Shown here: one piece after another, positions 9,561-21,677 of the stretch
Layout: each line of letters starts with the position of its first letter
Numbering within the stretch: position 1 is the first letter of the stretch
Assembly: GCF_000182565.1 (NCBI RefSeq)
Contig: NW_015971538.1
Span: 1,732,983-1,796,982, forward strand
Source of the DNA: Spizellomyces punctatus DAOM BR117
Lineage: Eukaryota; Chytridiomycota; Chytridiomycetes; Spizellomycetales; Spizellomycetaceae
Reading direction: 5' to 3'
Length of the DNA stretch: 64,000 nt
Notes under the pieces: model-generated
What the model saw: only the letters and a program-made list of their open reading frames with translations
Database searches by the model: none
What the model was told of the DNA's origin: nothing
Translations under genes and position numbers: made by a program

Positions 9561-11352
9561 CTACACATCCTCCTCGGACTCTGACTCTGAGACGTGCACT
9601 TCCGACAACTCGGACGTGGGCGATGACGGCTCCAACCCTCCCCTCTGAGTCAACGCATCCACATCCACATCAGAATCACTCGACGAGTACTCTACACGTT
9701 GCTTTTTAACAGGTAGATCAGGAGGTTTGGACTGACGGTTGGATTCAGTATGCAAGAGGCGGCGTTTGGTGAATTCGCTTGCTAGAAAGACGTGGGCGGG
9801 TTGGATGATGGCTGTGTCGCCGTCTTCGTATTGGACACGCAATTGTCGGCCATCCTAATAAGCACGTGGAAAAATAAATTCTTTTATGCATAAAAGAATG
9901 AATAGAAAGATGCAACATGCCTTGTACAGTTTGGACACGATGGCCTTGTAGAATTCGGTAGAGAGTTGGCCTTGGTCGCGGTAGAGAGCGTATACGGCGT
10001 CCCCTGAATGAAAGGTTTTGGTGCAAGATGTATAGTCGAGGATTTTTGATGGGGGTACGGTCCATGTTGTGATGGCTGACTTGTCAGTGGGGTCGGGGTC
10101 GGGGTCGATGCAGGTGTAGAGCTAAAATGTGCGAAAACGTGAGGACGAAGAGTGCAATGTAGGAAGGGATGAGAGAGAACGTACATTGGTTTTTGGGTCG
10201 TAATGGGAGATTTGGACCGTGTATACGACCTCATGGTTGTCATTGCCATTGTTCTCGTCGTCGTCGTCGTCACGAGAAACGGTTACAATCGCTGCAACCA
10301 TTTGACCCTTACGAAACTCGGCAGCCTTGTTGGGCGCCTTGTTGGGTACCTTGCCCGTATTGGAAGCACTCGTGCGCTCTGCTTTTGCCACCCCTTGTTT
10401 CTCTCCCTTGTCGGATTTGCTGGCGGCTCGCTTCTGAGGAAGCACCTGACTAGGTTTTGTTGCTTGGGTAACGAGTGAGCGGCGGCGCTCTCCAGGGGAT
10501 GTACCTTGTGCGTCTTTCTTTACACCCTTTTTGATCCTGGCCTTGCCACTCTTGGCCAGTATCTCGTCATCCATCCTAGTCTTTGCATCTTTTATGACCG
10601 CGTCCACCCTCTCCTTGCCTTCAACTCGCTTCGCGCTACCGCCCTTCTCAGCGCTCTGTTCAACTTTATCAACGTCATGATCATCCTCGACTGATTTATC
10701 CTTGCTCTTTGCTCCATTCACACTGGCTCCCGCCTCAATCACAGACTCGGCTGTCTTGTTATCATCGTCTGTCCTCGGAAGCTGTTCATTGAGGGCGACA
10801 CTTTGTTGTATTGGGCTTTCTACCACTGGTTCCGTTACTGTGTCCTTATTTTGATCGCCATGCATGTAGGCCAGGACCTTGTCATGCAACAAAGCCTCCA
10901 TATCCTTGTCCTGCCACAGTTGGCGAGTCTCTTGAACAAAATCGACATTGTCCAATATAGTCCTGCAAAAGTGTGTGTAATGATGAGCGAATTGTTGACA
11001 CGAAGCCGCGACCCAAACGAGAAAATGTGCGGGCACGGGTGTGTTTCCGGAAATACTTTGCAGAAAGAACATACTTTAACTCTGAACCAATCCATGCGTC
11101 GAGGAGAGCTTTCTGGCGGTCCTCATTGTGCCCTTGGAGCAAGAGGAGACGGTCCTTTGGGAGCGGAAGGAGATGAGCGATGAGCGAGTGGATGCGGGCG
11201 TCCAAGTCCTTGTTTGTGGGAGTGAGGAGGAAGCAGTCCAGTTGCTGTTTGGCAAGGTCTGGATCTACGTCGAGTCCGCTCGTAGCCTCCTTGATGCCGG
11301 CCTGCATGTCAAGTGAGCCAAATGCGATATTGTTAAAATAATCTAGAGACAA
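9561..11352 (-). CDS. SGF29: SGF29-like double-Tudor protein (SAGA complex)
   Basis: Four exons (11352-11075, 10962-10185, 10121-9921, 9854-9561) total 1551 nt, 516 aa. The N-terminal part is helical; the middle (residues about 130-310) is charged, low-complexity and probably disordered. The C-terminal region resembles the tandem Tudor of Sgf29, which reads H3K4me3 for the SAGA histone acetyltransferase: KGQMVAAIVTV and VVYTVQISHYDPKTN form the first half, and GDAVYALYRDQ, STEFYKAIV and LRVQYEDGD the second. It is longer than human or yeast SGF29 because of the linker and an acidic tail. The third intron uses a GC donor (AAG/GCATGT..TTAG); no GT donor nearby keeps the frame. Other Tudor proteins remain possible. 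Confidence 0.6.
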
Positions 11353-11601
11353 GGCGATGATGTGTCATTGTCTCACGTGAATCTTACTCGTATGTAAGTA
11401 TTGGACAAGTTGGTTTCGGGGACAATTGGTGTGAATGTGTATTGAATAGGTGGCATATAAAGTAATAGAGTGATATGTATCATTCGAATAAGAATCGCTT
11501 GTCTGGTGGAATATAGTGATACGAGTTTGTATTGCAAATCGTTTGCGATTAGGGCGATATCTTCAATATTACTCTTCCAATTTCAATAGTTGGAATCTAG
11601 A

Positions 11602-12284
11602 CATGGCTAGCGCCGCAGACGAATCTGCATCGAGTAGGTTTGCCATACAGATTTCATACCCGAAGTGATTTTGTCAATCAATAGAAACTGGTCGTAGGTG
11701 GGAGTGAGAGTGGAGCCGAGGGTATTGGAACTTTGCCGAACAAACCCAACATTGCAATTGAAGCCTCGGCAGAAGCTAGTCAAGTCACAAACGATGAATC
11801 CGAAAGCATCAAACCTATCGACGTTGCGGAAACTACTGTTGTTGAAACCCCGCCCTTGCTACTGGCTATGTTGAAGCTACCCAAGTTACCCAAGTGGTTC
11901 ATGGAACGAATATCCCAGCTGAGGAATATGAACAGAGAATAAGGGAACTGGAAGCCGAATTGGCACATATCAAACAGGAAAGCCAAAAATTGCGACGGTT
12001 CACCAAACGTCCAATTCTTTTGTTTGGACAGAACGCTGCAAGTTCATACTGCTGAATTCACTGCACCTGATGACACAGTGCGACTCTACATTTTCAACAC
12101 CTGGCATCACGACGACCGCCAATACATTGCTGGTATCCTTAACAAGGACCGCTCAGTACAGTACGGCGGTTCGTTGAGCATCTGGAACTATTCGCACCAC
12201 ACCACACAGATATTATTCACACTTCCCATGCACACAAAAGATCGCCTCCCCATATCACATGACAGCATGCGCCTCATTGGATGA
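11602..12284 (+). CDS. Unresolved hypothetical gene read in three frames
   Basis: An ATG at 11602 opens a frame (MASAADESASS) that splices across a short GTAGGT..GTAG intron into an Ala/Ser/Glu-rich segment ending at 11942. A second frame overlapping its end encodes a clear coiled-coil-like stretch (EEYEQRIRELEAELAHIKQE) at about 11918-11980. A third frame from about 12040 to 12284 encodes TLQVHTAEFTAPDDTVRLY and an aromatic-rich continuation. Each piece looks coding, but no intron joining them with canonical sites and correct phase was found. The locus may be a real gene with unusual introns, or a decayed one with two frameshifts. No family is recognised. A short repeat (CCCAAGTTACCCAAGT) lies where the first two frames overlap. 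Confidence 0.35.
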
Positions 12285-12408
12285 CTCATTTCGGTTTCAC
12301 ATTTAACATTTATTCCCACGCCCTAGGGTTCCCACACACACACAACGCCACGGACTTTTTGCATTTTTATATTCCCACGCACGGACTCGTACTTTCTCTT
12401 ACGCAAAA

Positions 12409-13527
12409 ATGTCATCTCCATCTACTGCATCTACTTCATCTGTCGACTTGACGGGCGGTCTATCAGACTATGCAAAGCTATTACGCTCCTTTTCTCAAGA
12501 CGGTCTAGAACCTATGACACAGACAGACAAGCGCTCCAACAGGGACTCTGGATTTGCGGGCTCTCTCGGCGCAACAGCATCTGCAGCAAGTCTGGATAAC
12601 TTGATGGAGGAGGAAGAAGAAGAAGAAGAAGAAGAGACAGTCGAGGAACACGATGAGGGTGAGTTGTGGGCTACAGTTTGGCACAAACTCCAAGAGTATT
12701 AATCTTGTAGTATAGTCTTTACGGATTACCTTCGGACGCACGGGCGCAAAACGTCACAGCTGTCCATGACCGTCGACGACTTGCTGCGGGAACTCGATTC
12801 AACCCTCAAAGTGTCTTCTCCTCTGACCACCCCTACTGCATCCCCATCCCGACCGCGCGCAAAGTCAGGAACCATGCCAATGGCAGGTAGCTCTCTCCCA
12901 ACTCTCAAGATTCCCACTGGGTTCACCCGCTCGCCTCCCTCGGCTCCGATTTGGCGCCCTCCACAAACCCCTCCTCCTCCGCCCCCAACCGCATCCCTCT
13001 CGGCCACTCCTACCGCAAGCTCGTATGGAGGAGCAGGTACAGCATTCCCTTTCCCGAATATGCTACTACCGGAAACCCCCGCGGCCCGCTCAGGCTTTGT
13101 CCAGAAACAAGCGCAAAACGTGTTTGGCTCCACTTGGAAGCGCCGCTACTTGGTCCTTGACCGTGGCACACTCTACCTCTTTCGCACAAAAGGCTCTCAA
13201 CAAACGGAACTAGGCAGCATGCTCCGTATCACGCCCGACACGTGTGTCCGCGTGTCGGAAAATGGGTTATGGGTTCTTGAAATCCTTGGATCAGGCGTCG
13301 CTGCCGATTTACTCAAGGACGCCTCCGATAAAGAAAAGGGAACCAAGAAAATGTGGGTTATTAAATGCGATGGCAAAGATGACATGGTGGGATGGCTGGA
13401 AGCGGTGCGAGCTGCCATTAAGCAAGTGCCCGTGGCTCCACCGAGTCCGATGGCTACCCCTCCAACATCCCCGAAAGTTAACCGGGCCAAAGGGTCGTCG
13501 TCCATGGCCTTGAGCATGATTGGGTAA
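12409..13527 (+). CDS. PH-domain protein
   Basis: Two exons (12409-12658 and 12716-13527) with a 57-bp GTGAGT..TATAG intron give 353 aa. The N-terminal third is Ser/Thr-rich and includes a run of Glu near residue 70, followed by a Pro/Ser-rich region with a poly-Pro tract. A pleckstrin-homology domain spans residues about 207-322: it begins RSGFVQKQ, has the typical STWKRRYLVLDRGTLYLF strand pair, and ends in the C-terminal helix with the invariant Trp (MVGWLEAVRAAIK). PH domains usually bind phosphoinositides or proteins at membranes. No enzymatic domain is visible, so an adaptor or cortical role is likely but not shown. The tail is Pro/Ser-rich. Confidence 0.8.
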
Positions 13528-14016
13528 ACAACAAGTTTTCTAATGGGGAATTTTGGGAGCACGGACATTTCAAGTCCTTTTTTACGCATCACGCATAACG
13601 CACGCACGCACGAACGAACGATAGACAGAGAAGCCAGTCGACCTTTTTCATCCCCCTATGAACCGGTCTTTGGTCTTTTCTTTTCGCGGCGGCAACGTAT
13701 CCATACTTGTAAAAACGTATTCATTATTTCTTTTTTTTTGTATATGTTTGAGGAAGGAGAAACTAGATGGAAGACTGTATATAGCAAAAATGTGCATACA
13801 CGTAAATTACGAATGGAAAATAAACACTGTGTAAATTAATCATTTTTGCCCAGTGCATGTTTTGTTGCAATTGACATTTGGGCAACAAAATAACGTATTC
13901 GTGTATTGCCCTAACATGTCACATCACATCTCCAAAACACCAACCATAAAAAATCAGGGAATCATCATAAAAAAAAAACACACACCACTCTATAAAAAAA
14001 AACAATAATATATACA
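13528..14016. other. Convergent 3' region
   Basis: About 490 bp of A/T-rich sequence lie between two convergent genes. It contains an ACGC/ACGA tetranucleotide run near 13590-13620 and several AATAAA-like strings, consistent with two 3' untranslated regions. No gene was seen. Confidence 0.5.
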
Positions 14017-16120
14017 TTACGAAACACCCCCCAAATGACTCGGCGAATTATGAAACAGACTTTTCCACATGTAGGCTTCCGAAAGCAATAATTCTATATC
14101 CTTTTCATCCCATTTCTGGGTAGGTAAGGATTGAAGAAACATGATCATTTCCTGAAACTCCATTTTTTTAATGGCGTCTGAGAATTTCACGAGGAATGCC
14201 GCGCAGACGTAGAGGTGGAAATCTGAGAACCCGTCCGGGCCTTCTGCCTAGCATTATCCCACAAAGAAAAAACATGAGCATGCATATGTAGGAAAATGTG
14301 AGAAACGTAGAGTGAAATGTACCTGATAGGAATCCCACATCCGAATCGTATTCTTCAAAGATAATTCCCGCATAAGTAAACAATTCATCCATCGGAACGC
14401 GAATTGGATAAATTCTACGCCTTGGGATTGGAGATGGGTATATAATCGTGCTGTTCACCAAAAAACAAAAAACATTATAATTCAATTGTAATTTAATGAA
14501 TTGATATTCGTATTTTACCATCAATCCGATTCGTAAGCTCTTTTAATCGCGCAATTTGACGTTGAATCCCCGGTTGAGCATGCGTATAATTATCCTAGAC
14601 AACCCAAAAACGAAATTCGAAAAAACCCCCCATTGACTCAACATTAAATTAAAAAGACAAACCTGTATCCCATCCAACAATTTCGTCAAACACCAAAAAC
14701 AATCCGCTTCAACTTCTGTCAACCATCCCGCTGGAATCGCGTCGACATCCGTTGTTTCCACGTCCCCTTCTAACAACCAAAAAAATTTATATAGAGCAAT
14801 CAAGGAATCGGGAGGGTGAATACTTACTGACATACGATGAGAGAAACACGTGGAAAAAGGGGGTGACGAGGTCGTTTATGCCTTGGACGTAGCCGCTGGC
14901 TGGGTGACGGATGGCCCAGCAATAGAGGACGCGTTCAAGTGCCTATAAAGAGTTCAGAGTAATGTCCCCACGGTAAATGTGAACAAATATGTCTACCTCT
15001 TGTATTCTGGGATGTTGGTAGAGAGGGATATTCGCATGCGTTCGTTGGATATCAATATGAATCTACACATACGCGGGGCGTGAGTGAGGGCAGATGTCAG
15101 TGTCGCAATTGGTAATGCATACCTGATGATACAAACTCGCATCAATCCCCGCCTTGCCTCTCCCAAATGATTGGGAAACATACTCTTCATACTCTTTTCG
15201 CTTTCGAGAGAGTGTTGCGTCGCGGCGGTCTGCACTGGATGGGAGGTATCCCTATCATATGCGTGTGAACATGGAATTGTATGTGGTGTGTGAGAATGTG
15301 ATGTTACCATCAAGAGTTTCCAGACGGTCGATCGGATTTCATCGGGTACACCCGACCAACTCAATTTTCGTAACTGCTCTACACGATGACAAAAGCAAAA
15401 CAAATAAATACCATTTAAATAACCTTTGCATCCCCCACACCACAACTTTCTGCAAAACCACTCACCCAAATCAATGACAGGCATATCCAACAAATTCTTA
15501 AACTTATTAAACCGTATCGACATTGTATTCAATTTCGCAATATCCGCCATCATAGCCGCCTCATCATTCTTTTTCTCACACTCTGGTTTTGTTGTCGTTG
15601 ATTTCCGGGAAAGAGGGGACCCAACACCTTCTGTGCTTTTTCGGATTAGATTCATGGCTGCGGCTTTTTCACTTTCGGTTGTTGTAGAGGGGTTAAGTGA
15701 GTACCTAAAAAATGCCAATCAGTATCCACATTTGAAGACCCGAAAAGATATTCTATGATTTATGTAGAAAACGTACTTTCCGCCGAGGATACCAGCACCT
15801 AAACCGATTTGTGCGTGTGAGAGACTCCCCGGCACAGGAATCGACACTGGCTTGATTCTATCCTTGTCATTTTGAAATATTCATTAACAACACCCTTCCT
15901 CACATGCTCATCCTCTCCTATTTTCTTTTACCTTCCAGGTAAATACGCAGTATGAATTCCCCACAAACTTTTCTTTTCTTGAATGCTAAAATCCAAATCC
16001 CATTAGTACCTAATTGTCTTGCTTTTTTTCATACCATTCCCAAAAATACGCATCAACACTTCCAAATTACCTCCGTTCAACCTTGTTCCGATCGTCTACA
16101 GAACCGACGCGTGGGACCAT
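14017..16120 (-). CDS. GYP1: Gyp1/TBC1D22-like Rab GTPase-activating protein
   Basis: TBC proteins switch off Rab GTPases; Gyp1 acts on Ypt1/Rab1 in the early secretory pathway. About eleven small exons can be joined in phase from an ATG at 16120 to a TAA at 14017. The N-terminus is disordered; then RFNKFKNLLDMPVIDLEQLR and LSWSGVPDEIRSTVWKLLMG open the TBC domain. Both catalytic fingers are intact: the arginine finger in HIDIQRTH and the glutamine finger in YVQGIND. The segment DVETTDVDAIPAGWLTEVEA and the later FRWMNCLLMRELSL are typical of the TBC1D22/Gyp1 branch. Exon order is supported throughout by short GT..AG introns. The first two exons (16120 to about 15940) are less certain. Confidence 0.88.
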
Positions 16121-16703
16121 CGGGCGTATCGACGTAACAATCAATAAACAAAATATTTAAACCAAATGTCGTTCAGCGTATTCCAACAAGTGTTTTTAAA
16201 GAGATGTTCATTCAAATGAGTAATGCAAAACTAGTTTTTTGATTCCAACAATGCCCCGTTTGGGCAGCAACCCAACAAAACCCCCCGCGTCAAAAAGGTC
16301 GGAGAATGTCCAGGTATGGTTGTATCCATTGTTCCAACCGGGTCTAACCCTTACGGATGTAAACAAAAGCATGATGGGGGATGAATGAGGATATCTTGTT
16401 TACAACAGTGTGATTAACATGCAAGTGTTATCTTCTTTTTTGCTGAGATACCAAAAGTATTGCATTGTCCAGATTTCTACAAAAAAACAGTCGGTTATTG
16501 TCGTTAATTGAAAATCCATTCATTTGAACAAAGTGTATGACGCCTTATTCATCATCTTGTCCAAAACCCATCCACCAAATCATAGCTTTCAACAGCTTAT
16601 CGTATGAATATCGCTGCTAGTGTACCATACCCCCTCATCAATATCTTACTTGAAAATCCAAACCATTGACCATTTCTTACATCCAACGAAAAAAAGACAC
16701 ATT
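16121..16703. other. Intergenic region with a possible orphan exon
   Basis: About 580 bp. A plus-strand ATG near 16250 opens about 21 codons (MPRLGSNPTKPPASKRSENV) ending at a GTATGG donor, which looks like a first exon, but no second exon was found before the next gene. Otherwise the region is A/T-rich spacer. Confidence 0.3.
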
Positions 16704-19280
16704 CTACATACATGCAGATTCATGAATATATGCAAGGAGATACGCAGACCGTTCCCGCCGCTTCTCAACACTCGTCAACCCCTCCGTTACAGCCGTATCA
16801 TCAAAACACGTCCAAGAGCTTTTGGTTCTATCATACACATCCGTTACATAATGCCCTGTTTATGAAAAAAACATGAGTATGTTGCCAATGACGTCCAGCT
16901 GGAAAAAAAATGAAAAGTATTACTTACCGCTCATGGGCTCGGATCCTAAATGCGATATAATGCTATACAGGGACGATTTAGGCCATGCACCGAGGACGAC
17001 TATGGTCTATAACCATACCTCTGTAAAAAATATCGTCCGGATCGTTCAAGGGCATTCTCATCTACTTGGAATTAGATGTAATATTACGATTCATGAACTA
17101 AGCAACAAAACTTACTCGTATGTACGCTGTTTTTGACAGGCGAGGCATGCAGTAATGCATCACCAGTCGATCTATGGTCTTGTTGTCCCTTTACGCTTAA
17201 CAGGGCATCCACATCGCTACAAAAAAAATCGTATGAGAGGCGTACAAATCCCACGTTACATGACACACTCACCCATCCCGAAAGCCCTTGTCATCACGTC
17301 CATACGCATCTAAAACCCTATAAGCAAAAAAATGACAGAGCCAAAAAACACGACTACCAAAACACCCACCAAACGAAACGCACAACGGAATTTCGACGAT
17401 ATCATTCCGTTTCTGTATTTTCATGTCCTCGACAACACCAAACCGCTTGACATGGACCACCATGACGGGTGGAAGGGTCCTGATTCGGTAAAAGGAGTCT
17501 GCAAGCGTTGCGTGACATGTACCGCAGTCGAGTGTCACTTGTTCGTGCTAAACAAACATAAGAACGTGTTCACCATAACATAGATGTATGATCTCCTACC
17601 TTGAAAAATTCTTTGATGAGGGTATGCAGGTGGTACTCCCGGCCTTGTTCCAAAAGATCCAAGGGTAGAGTAGCATACGTTTCGGATGAGATGGACGTTT
17701 TACCGCATGTTTTACATCTTGTCGTTCTCTACACGTTTGGTTAGTGCATGGTCGTTACGAGAGCAAAACACACCCATCCAAACACACTGACGCTGACTAC
17801 AGACCTCGGCCAGCCAATAAAACGTTGAATCAACCGGACAAGCAGCAAGTCCAACCCCCATCGCCTCACGTTTCAACTCACTAAACAATTCCAACAGAAA
17901 TTCTTGTGCATCCTAGCATACGTCATGAATCCCCATTTCGGTATCATACTACTTTGAAAATCCATACCTCTTGATGGTCATGCGCAAATCGAGGAGAAAC
18001 AGCACCCAAGCGGCGCTTCAAAGCAGCCACACTAACGAGTTTTCTCTCATCTCTCTTACGAAATATTTCGGATAACGCGTAACATATTTGTGTGTCCGGG
18101 GTCCTACGGGCTGCGTTGTGGAGTTTGGCTGTACGACACTTTAGCAGATAAAGGGGGAATGGAAGAACAAGGCAAGCTAACCTTTGAACGGCGAGAAATA
18201 AAGCATTTGGATCGTTGCGGCCATATAACAAGTCTGTCCCGCGTTCTTTATTCCATCCACTTTAGATGGGGAGCCATCCAAGTTTGTTGCATAGTTGTTT
18301 TTTATGCCGTAAAAGTTTGAGGGAGTCCATGTTTTTCGTGTTTCTATTCAATAAAGAATGAGAACGAGTCATGTTGTCGTAAAAGGAAAAAGCTCACCAT
18401 CTGGGGGAGTGAGTAGGCCGGGCGGACGGAGGGAATAGGTTTCTTGTTTCCGTTTCTATACCCCAAGACAAATTAGTGTGAGCAGTCAGTCAAGTATGTC
18501 ATAACCTTACATTTATAAACGAGTCCACACGAGATGATAGGGTATTCTTTGGAACAAAACCCGATAGAATAGAGTTTTTCGGTGTTTCGGGATAAAGGTG
18601 TGACTCGGCCTTCTTATTGCTTAGAGGACTTGGCTTTTTCGGCGTTACTGGTGGAAAACTCCCATCATGTTTTGGTAATTGGCCCAGAGGAAATGCAGTG
18701 GTCTCCTTTGGCGTTTCCAGATACAGGCGTCCCTCGTTCTGATGCTTCCCTAAAGGACTTGACTTTTTCGGTGTCACCGGTGGAAGAGTCCCGTCAAGCT
18801 TTGGCAAATATCCCAGTGGATCTTTAACAACATAATTAAATACCACCCTGCACTCGATTACGGCACATTCAAAGTCTCACCAGGCGATTGACTCAACGTC
18901 TTACAAAATTTGTAAAACTCTGATTGTGGCAAACCTTCTGGGGTATGTAAACGAACCATTCCATATCGTTTTACATTCAACGTAAACGAATGTTGTCCCG
19001 TGAATGGTTTTGGAAAGGTTGGGATGGGAATATTGTACTTTTTTCGGCCAGCAGAGACGAGAAGGGAAGCTTCTTTTCCATCTAATGATAACCGGTTTAG
19101 AATATGTGAAATATATGGCGTACTATAGTTTATACCTTTGACAAACCAGACTGTCGCATCCGTCAACTTGATAGGTTTCTTTTGTGAATGGGGTTCCAAC
19201 GTCAGGTGGCCGTGAAAGAAGGGTCCAAGGCGGTTCTCCTCGTTTTCTTTATGTTCCTGGACAATGTCCATTCTGAACAA
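16704..19280 (-). CDS. Ubiquitin-specific protease (peptidase C19)
   Basis: USP enzymes remove ubiquitin from proteins. About a dozen exons can be followed from 19280 to a TAG at 16704. The catalytic Cys box is DGIKNAGQTCYMAATIQ, the downstream acidic helix reads RFAHDHQEDAQEFL, and the His box is GHYVTDVY followed by WTCFDDTAVTE; all three catalytic regions are intact. CKTCGK and DCGTCHA supply a finger zinc-ribbon Cys pair set. The N-terminal 140 residues form a globular beta-rich domain, reminiscent of the PH-like domain of USP37 relatives, though this is only an impression. Between them lies a disordered linker with a tandem repeat of about 37 residues (LPKxDGxxPPVTPKKxSPL..LYxETPK). The start could also be the ATG at 19271. 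Confidence 0.85.
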
Positions 19281-19512
19281 CCTGAAAAGTCAACCGCCCC
19301 CCTCAGACTCGTGGTTTCAATGTCGTTGAACTGAACTATTGGGTTCAAGCATCGAGAGGAAATATCGCAGATCTGGGGCAGTCGGCGAGGAATGCTGATG
19401 ACACTGCGTCACGCGTTCTTGTCCGATTGCCACGGACACTGAACTAGCAAGTTCCTCAGCACGCTCTGACTTTCTCTTTTTTTCACCAGCTGGTGTGCTC
19501 TGAGACGCAAAC
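19281..19512. promoter_or_regulatory. Divergent intergenic region (USP / gamma-tubulin)
   Basis: The 232 bp between two divergent start codons must hold both promoters. No specific site was identified. Confidence 0.35.
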
Positions 19513-21530
19513 ATGCCGCGTGAGATCATCACCTTGCAGGCTGGACAATGCGGGAACCAGAGTAAGCGTCTACTCTAATATATGCCAAAATTCTAGACTT
19601 TTAATCCACTTGTTTTTGCGGTCTTGTAGTCGGGCAAGAGTTTTGGAGTTTACTCTGTCAGGAACATGGGATTAGTCCAGATGGGACGCTTGAGGATTTT
19701 GCAACGGAGGGCGGAGACCGAAAGGATGTGTTTTTCTATCAGGTATGTAGATGGCACACGATGCGCGAATTCCAAGTATTAACATGCTTCGTTAGGCCGA
19801 TGATGAACATTACATTCCGCGCGCCCTCCTAGTCGATTTAGAGCCCAGGGTAACTAAAGATTACCGCATACTCATAAAACAGAAATAGCCACTAACAGGC
19901 ACAAAAGGTCATCAACAACATTCTCTCCTCACCCTACGCCAACCTCTACAACCCCGAAAACATTTTCCAATCAATAGATGGGGGCGGCGCCGGAAACAAT
20001 TGGGCTGCTGGGTACGGCCGAGGTGAAAAGATTTATGAGGACATTATTGAAATGATTGATCGGGAAGCAGATGGAAGTGATAGTTTGGAGGTGAACCTTT
20101 TCTGTAGCAGTGTCGAAGAAGGCTGGTACTAATGGGTTTATAAAAAGGGCTTTATGCTCCTGCACTCTATTGCTGGTGGAACAGGCTCTGGTCTTGGCTC
20201 CTATCTCCTCGAAACCCTCAACGATCGATACCCTAAAAAGTTGATCCAGACATACTCTGTATTCCCTAATAGTCAAGAAACCAGTGACGTTGTCGTACAA
20301 CCCTACAATTCTATCCTCAGTTTGAAGCGACTGACTCTCAATGCTGATTCTGTGGTATGTGATGTGCATATCTCATTGGACGCAACGGTACCTCTATCTC
20401 TAACGCTGGTCTCAGGTTGTGCTTGACAATGCTGCTCTCAACAGAATTGCAGCCGATACACTGCACATTCAGAATCCTACTTTTGCCCAAACCAATCAAC
20501 TCGTGAGTACTAGCGTATTTTCTGTAAACTAGGGCGACACACACACTGAAAGGACGTATAATAGGTTTCCACGGTCATGAGTGCGAGCACCACAACATTA
20601 CGATACCCGGGTTACATGAATAATGATCTTGTGGGCATTGTTGCGTCCCTTATCCCAACGCCTCGCTGTCATTACCTGCAGACGAGCTACACACCCTTTA
20701 CGGGTGAGCAAGTGGACAAGGTATTTTTAATCCTGTGTCGTAGGTGATCGCGGTACTGAACCAAGCAACAGGCAAAGAGTGTTCGAAAAACCACTGTGTT
20801 GGATGTGATGCGAAGATTGCTACAGCCGAAAAACAAGATGGTATCTACCAACCCTTCCAAAAAGAGCTGCTATATCTCAATTTTGAATATCATTCAAGGA
20901 GATGCGGATCCTACGGAGGTAACCACACTTGATATAGAAGATTTACGACAAGGGGCTCATGATGTATTTGTGTAGGTCCATAAATCCTTGATGAGAATCC
21001 GAGAGAGGCGCCTGGCACAATTCATCCCATGGGGACCTGCAAGTATACAGGTGGCGCTGTCACGCAAAAGTCCGTACGTTCCAACCGCGCATCGTGTGTC
21101 GGGTCTCATGTTAGCGAATCACACAAGCATTGGTTCGGTACGTCTCTCGTTCTTCAGAACCATTATAGATGGACCATGCTAACGTACCGTACAATAGTTG
21201 TTCAAGCGCATATGTGATCAGTATGATCGGTTACGTAAACGAAATGCGTTTTTGGAGCAGTACCGACGGGAAGCCATCTTTGCGGACGGGTTGGACGAAT
21301 TTGATTCTTCTCGGTGGGTAGCGCTTCCATGGGATCTGTTCGGATCTGCTCTCTTATGCTTTTTTGCCTTATAGGGAGGTTGTCCAGGAATTGATTACAG
21401 AGTATGAGGCTTGCGAAAGTCCTGATTATATCAACTGGGTATGTATTGCAAGTGGGTATCTGGTTTATTTGGTAAAAGATGATTCTCATAGAATGCTCTA
21501 CTTTGCTATTAGGGCGCTGATGATGAATAG
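19513..21530 (+). CDS. TUB4: Gamma-tubulin
   Basis: Gamma-tubulin nucleates microtubules at spindle poles and basal bodies. Twelve exons (19513-19561, 19630-19742, 19796-19849, 19899-20090, 20148-20354, 20416-20502, 20565-20720, 20772-20918, 20976-21137, 21198-21313, 21375-21438, 21513-21530) total 1365 nt, 454 aa, matching the usual length. The start [16 protein letters not shown] is gamma-specific, the GTP-binding tubulin signature GGTGSGLGS is intact, and [18 protein letters not shown] identifies the gamma class. The last exon codes for five residues plus the stop (GADDE). The gene is divergent from the ubiquitin protease gene. In a flagellated fungus it would also serve the basal body. 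Confidence 0.95.
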
Positions 21531-21677
21531 TGCAAGCGACGCCTGGACTCGTTAATTGTATAAAGTTTTTGTTTGTAGAGCTTCTAACAAATAGGTTATG
21601 CCTTGAGATATAAATAAATATTACATGCAAGTGCTAACATACGTGTGCCCAACCCCCTCTTTGGCCTTCCTGGAGGT

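Noticed and set aside
13587-13625. ACGC/ACGA tetranucleotide run as a telomere- or CRISPR-like array
   Set aside because: Too short and irregular, with no spacers; a simple microsatellite in a 3' region.
16250-16312. Plus-strand first exon of a separate gene
   Set aside because: A plausible start and donor, but no second exon before the convergent gene; kept only as a note on the spacer.
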